From the NCBI GenBank assembly GCA_028554755.1, contig JAPTOF010000005.1, positions 7,573,501-7,637,500 of the forward strand: a stretch of DNA of 64,000 nucleotides, given 5' to 3'. Under the pieces are notes generated by a model. The model did no database searches, was not told where the DNA came from, and was given only the letters and a program-made list of their open reading frames with translations. Shown piece after piece: positions 1 to 9,470 of this stretch (its first letter is position 1; the number at the start of each line of letters is the position of its first letter). The position numbers were made by a program, and so were the translations under genes. The DNA is from Cordia subcordata (Eukaryota > Streptophyta > Magnoliopsida > Boraginales > Cordiaceae).

Positions 1-162
1 TTAAAAGGAACATACTATAAATGCGATTCTGTGGGTTTTTTTGGCTTTTCTTTTAGTAATTATTAAAAATGGAGCCCTAAAAAGTTGAAAATTACTGCAT
101 TGCCTCAAATTAGAAAATAATTAAGATGATGTGGCACCTCGTCAAAACTCCTAAGTCTTTTT

Positions 163-164
<2 letters not shown>

Positions 165-219
<55 letters not shown>

Positions 220-220
220 A
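165..220. repeat. (TA)n-(TG)n compound microsatellite
   Basis: About 16 TA units run directly into about 11 TG units. This is a compound dinucleotide repeat, probably length-polymorphic. Confidence 0.95.
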
Positions 221-406
221 GACATTAGTATTTTCATAAATTGTACTTTACACAAGTATAGTATTTTTATTTTAATTAAGTAAAAATTATATAGTAGTAT
301 CAATTTTGCATTGGCCAAAATACAAAACTAAAATTTTTGAGGTTATTTTTATAGACGTACTTTGAGAGATTTTTTTCATCTTTTAATTGTTTTATTTAAA
401 AGTCAT

Positions 407-460
407 AGTTACTTGTTCTTTTGTAATTTCTTTAGTTACTTGTTCTTTTGTAATTTCTTT
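407..460. repeat. Perfect 27-bp tandem duplication
   Basis: A 27-bp unit beginning AGTTACTTGTTC occurs twice with no gap (407-433 and 434-460) and no mismatch, so the duplication is probably recent. Confidence 0.9.
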
Positions 461-2534
461 CTTTTTCTTTTCATGTAATAAAATATTGACTAAATATTAT
501 ATAATACTCTAGATATAGGTGAAAAATAGTAAACAATAAATACTTTTATGTGCCATAATACTTTTAAACCATTATTTTATCTTTTTTCTTGGTAATCTTG
601 TTTGGAATTGGAAGTTTGGTCTTTCTCTACTTTTGTTGCTTTTCTCTCGTTCTCTTACTCTCATTACATTAACCAGTTACTTTGTCAACATTATTTAATA
701 ATTCAATTAATCTTGCGATTTTTCTTTTTCTTATGTTTGAAAATTTATATATATCCAAACATGCTCTCTCTTATATTAGCTTAATTTATTTCTTGGGGTA
801 GTTAAACTGGTTTAGATATTTTTATCAAATATTCACCAATGTGATAAATTACCTTCTTTTGAGGCACATTTTAAGATTTTTATAAAAATGATTGTTATTG
901 AATTTTTATGTATTTTTTCTTTGAATATATCTTATTACATGATCTCTAACTAAGAGATACTTAGGATGATGTGGCACATACTAAGACTTCTTAAAAGATG
1001 ATAATTATTGAACTTCTTTTTTTCTTGTATTTTTTATTTTCTAAAAATATCCTTTTGAGGCTATTTCTCCTAAGAATGAAGTCTTGAGTTTAAATTATAT
1101 AGGGGATGGAAGGTTGGGTTGGGATACGGGCTAAAAAGAAAGAAACAGGAACTTATGATAATTTCTTATTTGTTAGTGTTAAAGAACATACAAGAAAAAG
1201 TGATTTTAATCAAATCTATCTATGAAGCCAGTTCTAAGACCTAAAAAACAGCAGTAATGTCGCATTCATGGGATTTGATTATAATCTATCTATATAATAA
1301 TATATATATATAATTATTTCAGAAGATAACATGTGAGCTCTATGGTTGCCATATCAACTTTTTGATATGTTGTTATAATTATGACACATCAGCTTTTTTT
1401 TTTCATTCTTTTTCTTTTTAAATGGGTTAGTGGATCTTAATTAGCATTAATAGGATGACATTAAAACTTTCATATTAAACTATCACAACTAGTTAACAAC
1501 TATATATATGGGTGTGTGCGCACATATATATATTATAAAGTTATACGTCAATTAAACTTAACAAACTCTTTAAATGCCACATAAACTTAAAAAAGAGAGA
1601 GTACAAATTGAATTACATATTCTCCCAATTATAATATGAAAAGTGCAAATGTCATTATGTATTTAATTAATAGAATAGTTGGTTAATACAATCTAATGAA
1701 GAGAAAGAAAAGAAAGGAAAAAAGATTATACTAAAAACAATTAAAACAGAAAAATAATATTAAATAAGTACTCAATAAAAATTAAAAATTAATGTAATAT
1801 TATATAATATTTATCAAATGGTATAATAAACAAAATGAAGAAGAAAAGTTACAAAAAATAAAAAAATTACATAATTACTCATTTCAAATAATACCTTCAA
1901 GTATAGGAGAAATTCTTTAAAAATCTATATTGACTTTAAAAGATTTTAATATTATATTCTAATTATAATATAAACTTCGATCAAGCTTTTGAATCCTTTA
2001 GATGCAACACATGCTAATACGAGATCATATATGATTTAAATTGTATAGTTAAATTTGTATATTCTCACAAATAGCAATGTGCAAAGTAGAGAAGTAATCA
2101 ATTTTTAATTATAGGAAAATAAAAAATTATAACATCTATAAAATCACAAAGCAAAGTGAAAAATAATTAGTCAATTCAATCCAAAGAAGAGAAGGTGGAA
2201 AAGAAAATAATACAAAAAATATATAACTATTGATTCCAAATAAGACTACCAAAAAATGACAAAATAATAAATAAATCTATATATAGTTGACTCATCAAAA
2301 TTTAAAAGGTTTTAGGAGATACCATGTCACCATTTGATTAACTTTTATGGGTATACTTATATTAAATAGTCTTCAATACTAATAAATTTATACGATCACT
2401 ACAAATCCTTATTGTTTTCATTTTAGTTTTAAGTTAACCCATTCCGAAATATATATATCCAAATCACTCCCAATTCTTTTTAATCCATTTGTCCCTACCA
2501 TTAAATATTTAACCAAAAATGATTAAAATAACTT

Positions 2535-3305
2535 GGGTAAACTGCACAAGACCCCCTTGTGGTCTATCATAAGTGCATAATATCCCCTGTAGTGCAAAAA
2601 GCCTCACAACAAGCACTTGTGGTGAGTAAAAGTTCCATGCATACTTCCTACTGTTTAAATTTTCTTAATAGTGTTAAAATTTACAGCAAAAAAGATATTA
2701 ATAACCTTACTCCAATAGTTCTTTTTTTTTTTTTCAAATACGCACATAATAATTCATAAAAACAAAAATTCGTCTAATACAAATTGTATTATAATAGATA
2801 CATAAATGTCAAAGAGAATAAAGAAAATAATAGGTTATAGATTCATCTAATAAATCAAACTAATCTGAAATAAGTATAAAATGTGTCATTTTTAGTCATA
2901 AAGTAAAAATATCATCTGAGCACTGAAATTGCCACACACTTCTAGTTCTTCGATTAAAAAATTCTCAAATGAATCAAACTACATTCAAAAGCTTTTTGAT
3001 TAATGGTTTTCCTCTTACGTTCCCATTGATCTTTAATAGGTAAATTTTATTATGTTTAAGAATTTTTATTTTTTTTAATTGTTATGTACATGTTTAACAA
3101 TAAAAAAAATGGAAGAAATAAGGCTATTAATGTCTTTTTTGCTATAAATTTTAACACCTTTAGGGAAGTTTAGACAGTAAGGGGTGTCCGTGGAACTGTT
3201 ACTCATCACAGGGGTTTGTTGCAGGACTTTTGGCACCACATGGGGGAAAAGAAGGGGAGGGGTTGTGATAGGGTAGACCATAGAGGGGTCTGGTATATTT
3301 TATCC
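2535..3305. mobile_element. Mutator-like foldback element, 771 bp
   Basis: The two ends are inverted copies of each other over roughly 220 bp. The left end starts GGGTAAACTGCACAAGACCC; the right end, read in reverse complement, starts GGATAAAATATACCAGACCC. The element is flanked by a perfect 9-bp direct repeat AAATAACTT (2526-2534 and 3306-3314). Long terminal inverted repeats with a 9-bp target-site duplication are the hallmark of Mutator-like elements. The ~330 bp between the arms shows no transposase, so it is non-autonomous. Matching short open frames in the two arms are mirror images of the repeat, not genes. Confidence 0.85.
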
Positions 3306-3314
3306 AAATAACTT

Positions 3315-4491
3315 TAATTATAACAATTATTTAATAAAATGATTGAGGTCTGTCATTGTATTAGTCAAGTAAATGACTATAGTCATGACTGATTTCTAAA
3401 TGTGGGGGAATTATGTTTATATGATATTTAGTTAGAAAAAAATAAAAACATGCATAATTCACATTTATAGATATTTAAAAAAATATAAAAAAGCATAAAA
3501 AAAGCTATTTATACTGGTGAAAAGCACGGGGCATGAAAGGACTAATATTAAATATATTATAATGTTAATTAAGGATGCTAAATCAATTACAACGGTCACG
3601 CTTAATAATTTTGCACATTTTTTTAAGAAGCTTTTAAGTAAAAGTAAAAGTTACAAAATAAGAAGTCCTAAATTAAAGTTTTGAGAAAAAGACTTTTGAT
3701 ATATCATATGAGAGGTCATTTTTCTTTCTTTTTTTCTCTTAGAAATACCACTCCGTAACTTTCTAAAGTCCAATATTACCTTTAAAGTAACGAAAAGTTC
3801 AATAGGTAAAATAGGAATGATTTTTGTTGAAGAGCATTGAAGGGATAGGTCACTTCTTGGCAAGTTTGGACGCTTTGCTGAAAGTGAACCTAAAGTTAAT
3901 GATCTTGGATATGGCTTAGATTTACCCAAGGCTCTAAGAAGTTTACAGTTAAGCCCAATAGAGCAAAAATCTGGTCAAAGAATCTAGATTGCAAGCTCGA
4001 AGCCTGATTCTTTTGTTGCTCAAGATGGTACAAGTTGCTTATAATGCTTTCCTGGAGGCCAATATAAATGTACCCTCGACCATGATCCAAAAACTAGAAA
4101 AGCTCTTTCTGAACCCAATGTCTGTATTTCATAAGAATGGCAAAAGAGCATCTCTTCTAGATTCTTGTTCGACGAGCATGATACGCATTTGTAGTACTTG
4201 TACTTATATTCAACAATAAAACTTAAGAAATTTCGTGTCATACCTTAAATTTAAAATTTTAAATTTGTAAGCACGGTACAAGAAAGTTCGTGTTATGGCC
4301 TAAAATTAAAATTTAAACCAACAAGCATTATCGTTGTCGAAAAGTTAGAACATAATTACTAATTATTCGGCTTCAAGTCCATTAACCCAAAATAATTTGT
4401 CTAATATTATTAATTAAATTCGAATTGCACACTTGTAAATCACTCATGTATGATGTCACCCACCAATGCGAGATATCATAATCCCTCGTTG
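3315..4491. other. Intergenic DNA without a recognised feature
   Basis: Several short overlapping open frames on both strands lie at 3651-4241. None matches a family I recognise and they contradict each other in frame. Composition around 3800-4150 is slightly less AT-rich than its flanks, so a decayed element is possible but not shown. Confidence 0.5.
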
Positions 4492-4494
4492 TTA

Positions 4495-4894
4495 GGCTAT
4501 CTCCAACAGTTCTCCTATTTTTTCCCTTAAATTTAAGTGATTTGAGTCATTTTCTTATAATTTGGGATTCTTTATTTTTAGTTCTACTCCAACAACTTCC
4601 CTTTTTTTTTTTTAATTAAACTCTCAATTTAAGGAATCTTTATTTTAGTTTTACTCTAACAACTATCTTATTTTAAAATATTACAGTCTTAACGCTATGG
4701 GGAATAAGGGATGGGATTTGGATTTTGGCATTAGGGGATGAAAAAAACCCCTATATATGGGTATTTTGTTTTGAGGTTTTGAAAAAACTCAAATTTTAGG
4801 GGATGAAATAGGAGAGTTGTTAGAGCATATTAGTACCAATCACTCTCCTAAATATGAAGTTTTTTTATATTTAAGGTTGTTGTTGGAGTAAGCC
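4495..4894. mobile_element. PIF/Harbinger-like MITE, 400 bp
   Basis: The left terminus GGCTATCTCCAACAG pairs with the right terminus, whose reverse complement is GGCTTACTCCAAC. It is flanked by TTA on both sides (4492-4494 and 4895-4897). TTA target-site duplications and short TIRs are typical of Tourist-type MITEs. The interior is AT-rich with no coding capacity. Confidence 0.7.
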
Positions 4895-4897
4895 TTA

Positions 4898-5532
4898 GGG
4901 ACATAGCATCCACAACAGAAGCATGGCTAGTTAGACCTAAGACTCAATTTGAATATCATCTGTATATTTGTTGTTATAACAATTGTCATATATAGTAAGG
5001 CAAATAGTGCCTTACTTCCCCTGATTTGACAAAAGACAAGAGATCCCATTATACGAGGCATGTTTGCTGTATATTTGAGGACCACGAGGGGTTTCATGCT
5101 GATTGCTTAGGAAAATGCAAAACGATTTATAGTTATTTAAGCAAAAGGACAACAGACCTCTCAAGAATATGTGAAAATGCAACTACAATTGTATGAAATC
5201 TAAGTCATGGTCAGGTTTGTAAATAAGTTATAGTTGAAGCATTGATTCTTAGGTAACTATAAAACTGAAGAGCTATGAGAATGCAATATGAAATTATTCA
5301 TCATACCTCATCAATTTGTTCTAAATGTTGAGTAAATCATGAAAATGCATATACTTAATCCACAAATCTAGATGCCACATTGTTTTGGCAACAAAATAGA
5401 AGAGCATGGTTGAACACCATTTTTAACTTGTCACATTACCCTATGCAGATAGAGGGGAAAGGGGAAAGCACTTAAGAAACTACACACATAAAAAGAAGAG
5501 AAGGGGAGGAAGTATCTGTACTTATAATAACA
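4898..5532. other. Intergenic DNA and probable 3' UTR of SCL3 copy A
   Basis: No gene is visible. The right-hand part, next to the minus-strand stop codon at 5533, should contain the 3' UTR and polyadenylation region of SCL3 copy A. The exact end of the transcript cannot be fixed from sequence alone. Confidence 0.4.
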
Positions 5533-6954
5533 TCAAATGTTCCTTCTAAACCTCCACGCTGAAACCGAAAAAAGAGGCTGATTGTGCCAGCAAATGAAGA
5601 AGCAGCCATTTTCCTCCGCGATTTCACATCCACCATAGTTACAGCTCTGCAGCAATCTCTTCGCCTGCATCATGCCATTGTAGCTCAAAGACACCCTCCA
5701 GAATCCAGCCATCTCAAGCCTAGGAATCCACTTCTCAAGCTTCTCATGCCTTTTCATTCTTTCGAGTCCCTCACACGCAATGATGTTTTTAATTTCTTGG
5801 CCAAAAATCATCTTCTCGATTTTATAACGCTCTATTGATGCCCTCGGCATAGTTGATTCCAAGCAATCAAATAGAGCTGCATAATATTTCAAAGCTTCTC
5901 CGATTCTCTGCATCAAACTATGCCCGTTATGGTCTGATTCTTGCTCAGTCATCACCATCAGCTTTGGTGAAAAAGCCCAGAGGGCATTTAAAATGCTTGC
6001 CATCTTTGGTGGAGTGACCAAATGTACTGGAGAAGATGATGCTGAATCAGGACTGAAACCATATCCATTCCTTGAATCATTCTCAAGAAAGTCTCCCAGA
6101 GTGCGTGGGCTAATCGGTACGCCTCTCTGTATCTGAGCCGTACTTGAACCATTAGACGGCGATGGAGAGTCTTTACATAGCATCTGATCATCAACTGCCA
6201 ATAGACGATGTAGTTGAAGTAGAGAGCTTATTGCCAGAGCTTCTCCTGTCTTGACACGCAAACTTTCTGCATCAAGATCCTCTAATCTGCTTACTATAGG
6301 ATTAAATTGGAAAGGGATGTCAAGTCTTTCAGCTTCTTTATTCAATATGTGAGCCATTTGTTCCAACACTTCTTTATGTTCATGAATGCCCGTGATTCTC
6401 AAGTGTGGTGGCCCTTCATCTCGTGTGCTTAGTGCTTGGAGAAGACTGATCCACTGAGCAGGCTCAAAGCAATGTAAATCGATAATGTGAACTACCTTTT
6501 CCCCTTCCATAGCTTCCAGAATGGCCTGGTTTGTGATCACATATGCAAGCCTTAGAAAGGGACAAAGCTCGAAGAACAATTTCTGCACAAGAATTTCCTC
6601 GGTTATTGATGTTATTATTGTTGAATTAAGAGCCTTGTGCAATCCAGGCCAGCCCTTTACCACGCGGTCAGCAAGTGCCTCGGTGAAATAAGCAACAATT
6701 CTCTGCATTGCATCCCCATCAGGAGATGCAATCTGTGAAATATGCTCCAGGCCAATGTTGGCATTCTCAACATTACCAGCAGCAACATAGTTTGCACAGT
6801 TAAGTAGTAGGTGAATCAGACACAGGCCTCTTTTCTCGGATGATATCTCCTTGAGCCATGTATAAGGTGAACCCAAACCAGGTGAAAGGGACATCGAAGA
6901 AAATAACTGAAGAGGCGACGAACTAACTGCAGATGATCCTCCTTCTTGAACCAT
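5533..6954 (-). CDS. SCL3: GRAS-family transcriptional regulator, SCARECROW-LIKE 3 (copy A)
   Basis: Uninterrupted 473-residue protein; Arabidopsis SCL3 is similar in length. The N-terminus carries the family signature SSPLQLFS. The GRAS domain then follows: leucine heptad region I about 44-100, the VHIID motif at residues 155-159 followed by EPAQW, the second leucine-rich region about 170-260, the conserved TEQESDHNG block near 336-344, the ACEG-ERMKRHEKLEKW block near 393-409, and the terminal SAW motif ending with SVSAW. SCL3 proteins are nuclear co-regulators that act with DELLA proteins and SHR/SCR in gibberellin signalling and root endodermis development; that role is assigned by homology. 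The start ATG at 6954 corresponds to the MVQEGG start shared with copy B. Residue 419 is Trp in the AGF-W-R segment, where copy B has Gly. The CDS is one exon; a leader intron lies upstream. A TRIM-like element ends 13 bases before the ATG. Confidence 0.95.
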   Translation of the reverse strand: MVQEGGSSAVSSSPLQLFSSMSLSPGLGSPYTWLKEISSEKRGLCLIHLLLNCANYVAAGNVENANIGLEHISQIASPDGDAMQRIVAYFTEALADRVVKGWPGLHKALNSTIITSITEEILVQKLFFELCPFLRLAYVITNQAILEAMEGEKVVHIIDLHCFEPAQWISLLQALSTRDEGPPHLRITGIHEHKEVLEQMAHILNKEAERLDIPFQFNPIVSRLEDLDAESLRVKTGEALAISSLLQLHRLLAVDDQMLCKDSPSPSNGSSTAQIQRGVPISPRTLGDFLENDSRNGYGFSPDSASSSPVHLVTPPKMASILNALWAFSPKLMVMTEQESDHNGHSLMQRIGEALKYYAALFDCLESTMPRASIERYKIEKMIFGQEIKNIIACEGLERMKRHEKLEKWIPRLEMAGFWRVSLSYNGMMQAKRLLQSCNYGGCEIAEENGCFFICWHNQPLFSVSAWRFRRNI

Positions 6955-6967
6955 TCCTATGGCTGAC

Positions 6968-7342
6968 TGAAAGATAAAAGAATTCGGTAAAAAGGAGTTT
7001 TCCTTTTATTTTCTTCATACTAACAATGAGTACAGCAAGTCATACATATAGTATACAAATGATATTAGACGATGGCACAGAGAGAGCAGAAACTGAATTG
7101 GTGGAACTCATGGCGAGAAGGGAAAAAGGATCAAGAGACGTATGTCAATACCCTCTGATACCATGAAAGATAAAAGAATTCAGTAAAAAGGAGTTTTCCT
7201 TTTATTTTCTTCATACTAACAATGAGTACAGCAAGTCATATATACAGTATACAAACGATAAGTACAAAGAGATAATAAGAGATAATAAACCAATCTGTTA
7301 CAACAGAAGATTAACTCAAAAATACAATAATTATCTCTATCA
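6968..7342 (-). mobile_element. TRIM-like LTR retroelement in the 5' leader of SCL3 copy A
   Basis: A 375-bp insertion flanked by a perfect 5-bp duplication CTGAC (6963-6967 and 7343-7347). Copy B of SCL3 has a single GCTGAC at the same place, that is, the empty site. Read on the minus strand: a 179-bp 5' LTR (7342-7164, starting TGATAGAG and ending TTTCA), a tRNA-iMet primer-binding site TGGTATCAGAG directly after it (7163-7153), about 100 bp of internal sequence that includes a gag-like start ATG at 7111, then a 97-bp truncated 3' LTR (7064-6968). The 3' LTR lacks its first ~82 bp, and no polypurine tract remains. The element is a non-autonomous, internally deleted LTR retrotransposon, probably Copia-related. 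Confidence 0.85.
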
Positions 7343-7382
7343 CTGACAACACGGCGTAACTCCAATGTCTTAAATGTGCAAT

Positions 7383-8540
7383 CTGAAATGGATGAATATG
7401 ACTATAAAATACTTTCTAAATCAGTGGTTTTACTCTAATGGGCAGAATCAATTAAACGTCCTAACATCTATCACATTTAAGAGAAAACTTCAAACGCTCA
7501 ACTTCACACATCATAATTGAAATCTTAAGTTTGCAAATTATAGTTCTTCATTTTTTGATGACAGACAGCATCACCATTCATTTCAACTATGATTAGATGG
7601 TGCAAACAGTGCCAGAAGGCAAATGCACATTGCTTGTAATTTTCTTAATCCCAATAACTATTTAGAGACCAGCCCAGCAACAGCTTAAATTATGAGTAGG
7701 TTCTCAAAAATTCTCAAAAGATCAATAAGATTTTCCTGCCTTGCTTTGTAAACTTAACGTTACGAATTTTTAAGATGATAAACTATTTTTACACTCTGCA
7801 TTTCATAATTCATCTCTCAAGCATTAGGAATCAATCATCTATGATCCCCTGGTTATTATGGTTGCTTATAATCAAGACCAATTAGTGTAAATGTACATTT
7901 GATGCACTCCCAAACTTTCATCAAGTACTAAGCAGAGTGAAAAGGCTCAATCACGCAAGAAAATTACAGATACATATATATAGAAGGCAACATGGACATG
8001 TGCAAGTAAAGTGGTGAAATTTATTTGCTTGCATGAATTCATCAGCGATAATGAATCAAGAACATAACAAAGAAGAAGAGTAAAAAAGAATAAATCAGCA
8101 GATAATAAAAAACAGAAAAATTATAAAAAAAACTTACCAGCAAGTCTCAGAAGAAAACTATCAAGAAAGCTCCTTATAAGCTTGCTCAGCCACCAAACTG
8201 GTTTTCCAAAGGGGAAAAAAATAAAAAGAAACTCAATTCTTCTGTATCACCATTAAAGTGGTTGTTGCAGGGTTGACTCATAAGAAAAAAAAGGTGTTGT
8301 CTGGAAGAATGAGTACTTTTCCATAGCTGCTTATCAGTGTGCGACCATTCAAGGGTGCTTTGTCTTTTTGTCCTTATTGGTTTGTTGTCCTTAGCGGACT
8401 CTCTTTTCACACCTGCAGCACTAAGAATTGGATTTGTCACTATTCTTAATGGATGGGAATAAGAGCTGGCCAAACTTGGTATTATTCTGCAACATAACAC
8501 ATAATCCAGACATGTAACGCCAAAAGTAACAACCACACCA
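7383..8540 (-). promoter_or_regulatory. 5' leader intron and first (non-coding) exon of SCL3 copy A
   Basis: On the minus strand a donor CTG|GTAAGT lies at 8138/8137 and an acceptor CATTTCAG|ATTGC at 7383/7382. This gives a 755-bp intron in the 5' UTR. The same acceptor context is conserved in copy B. Sequence upstream (8138-8540) also aligns with copy B and is probably the non-coding first exon plus proximal promoter; the transcription start is not determined. Without the TRIM, exon 2 would carry about 50 nt of leader before the ATG. Confidence 0.55.
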
Positions 8541-9470
8541 TTTGTTGTTGGCTAGTGTGTGTTTGTCGGGTTCGCAACGAAAGGCTTCTATGTGCATCCA
8601 AAACCATTATTTCGCGATAAATAAAGTTTTACTGGTGTAGTTTATTATAAATAAATATTATCTTTTTTGATTTTAACATGGTCAAGTCAAGTTGAATACC
8701 ATTTGTCATGCACCCAATTTAGAACTATAGGGGCGACTCTCAACGCATACTTGGCGTAGTACTTTGTCCCGTATAAAGCAGTTCTGAATAGTATTTATCT
8801 TGCCCTCGAGCCCAGACCCCCGTGCCAATAACTAAGATTGATATTATAGGTAAACAAATAATTATTTTGGCTCTAAAATCATTTGGTTGAAAATAACCAA
8901 CCCAAGTTATTAGTCATATTCATATCACCTATTATAAATAAGTAACAAATTATCCTACAAATTGATATAGTATATTATAAATTTAAATATCAAAAAGAGA
9001 TTCCATATTTACTTTAAGAGATAAATGTATTATATATTCAAAAACAAACATAAAGGAATTTCGTTTTTATTTTGAAAGTGTAAAATGCTATTTACCACAC
9101 TATTTTTGTTTGTCTTCTGCATAGGAAAAGACCATCCAAGTGGTACTATCTTCTTTGCATTAAGACAAAGAGACGAGGAAGCTGCAAGAAAAGACAAAAG
9201 TAGATGGAAGCATTTAAATTTACGTGTTGAATTTTGGTTTAAGGTCCTTGGCTTTGTGCTAATAAATCTATGCCTCAAAACTTTATCATCAATGAATGGT
9301 ATTTGTACTCCTCCTTTTGAAGTCTCAAAAACGTAGCGATTGTTTCATCCCCACGTATGCATGTAACAGTGCCGCCCACAGTTTTTTCTTCACCGGTTAG
9401 GTATGCTTCATTCGGATCTTGTTCCCAAACATGGTATCTGGGACGCTTTTTCAACAAAAACTAACGTTCT
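8541..9470. other. Upstream part of the duplicated SCL3 block, with an ~490-bp insertion relative to copy B
   Basis: The sequence around 8560-8605 matches copy B near 37165-37205, and homology resumes at about 9097 (matching about 37205) and continues to about 9400. The intervening ~490 bp (about 8606-9096) has no counterpart in copy B. I see no TIRs, LTRs or coding motif in it, and no clear target-site duplication, so it may be an insertion in copy A or a deletion in copy B. Confidence 0.5.

Larger units (their letters stand above)
1..2525. other. AT-rich intergenic DNA
   Basis: No coding region is supported. Short open frames here have no recognisable motif and very AT-rich composition. 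The stretch contains a TA/TG microsatellite and a perfect 27-bp tandem duplication, listed separately. Confidence 0.7.

Noticed and set aside
2559..3281. Paired short frames on opposite strands with similar peptides
   Set aside because: They are the two inverted arms of the MULE at 2535-3305 translated in mirror image, with no sign of selection.
3651..4241. Overlapping frames of 64-92 codons on both strands
   Set aside because: Mutually exclusive, no known motif, no conserved neighbour.
5584..5838. Plus-strand 84-codon frame opposite SCL3-A
   Set aside because: Antisense shadow of the GRAS coding region; a similar shadow occurs opposite SCL3-B at 34810.
8186..8536. 116-codon minus-strand frame upstream of SCL3-A
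   Set aside because: The equivalent region in copy B does not keep the frame; it overlaps the probable first non-coding exon.
9030..9457. Frames on both strands near 9.0-9.5 kb
   Set aside because: Not conserved in the duplicated copy near 37.2-37.5 kb and no family resemblance.
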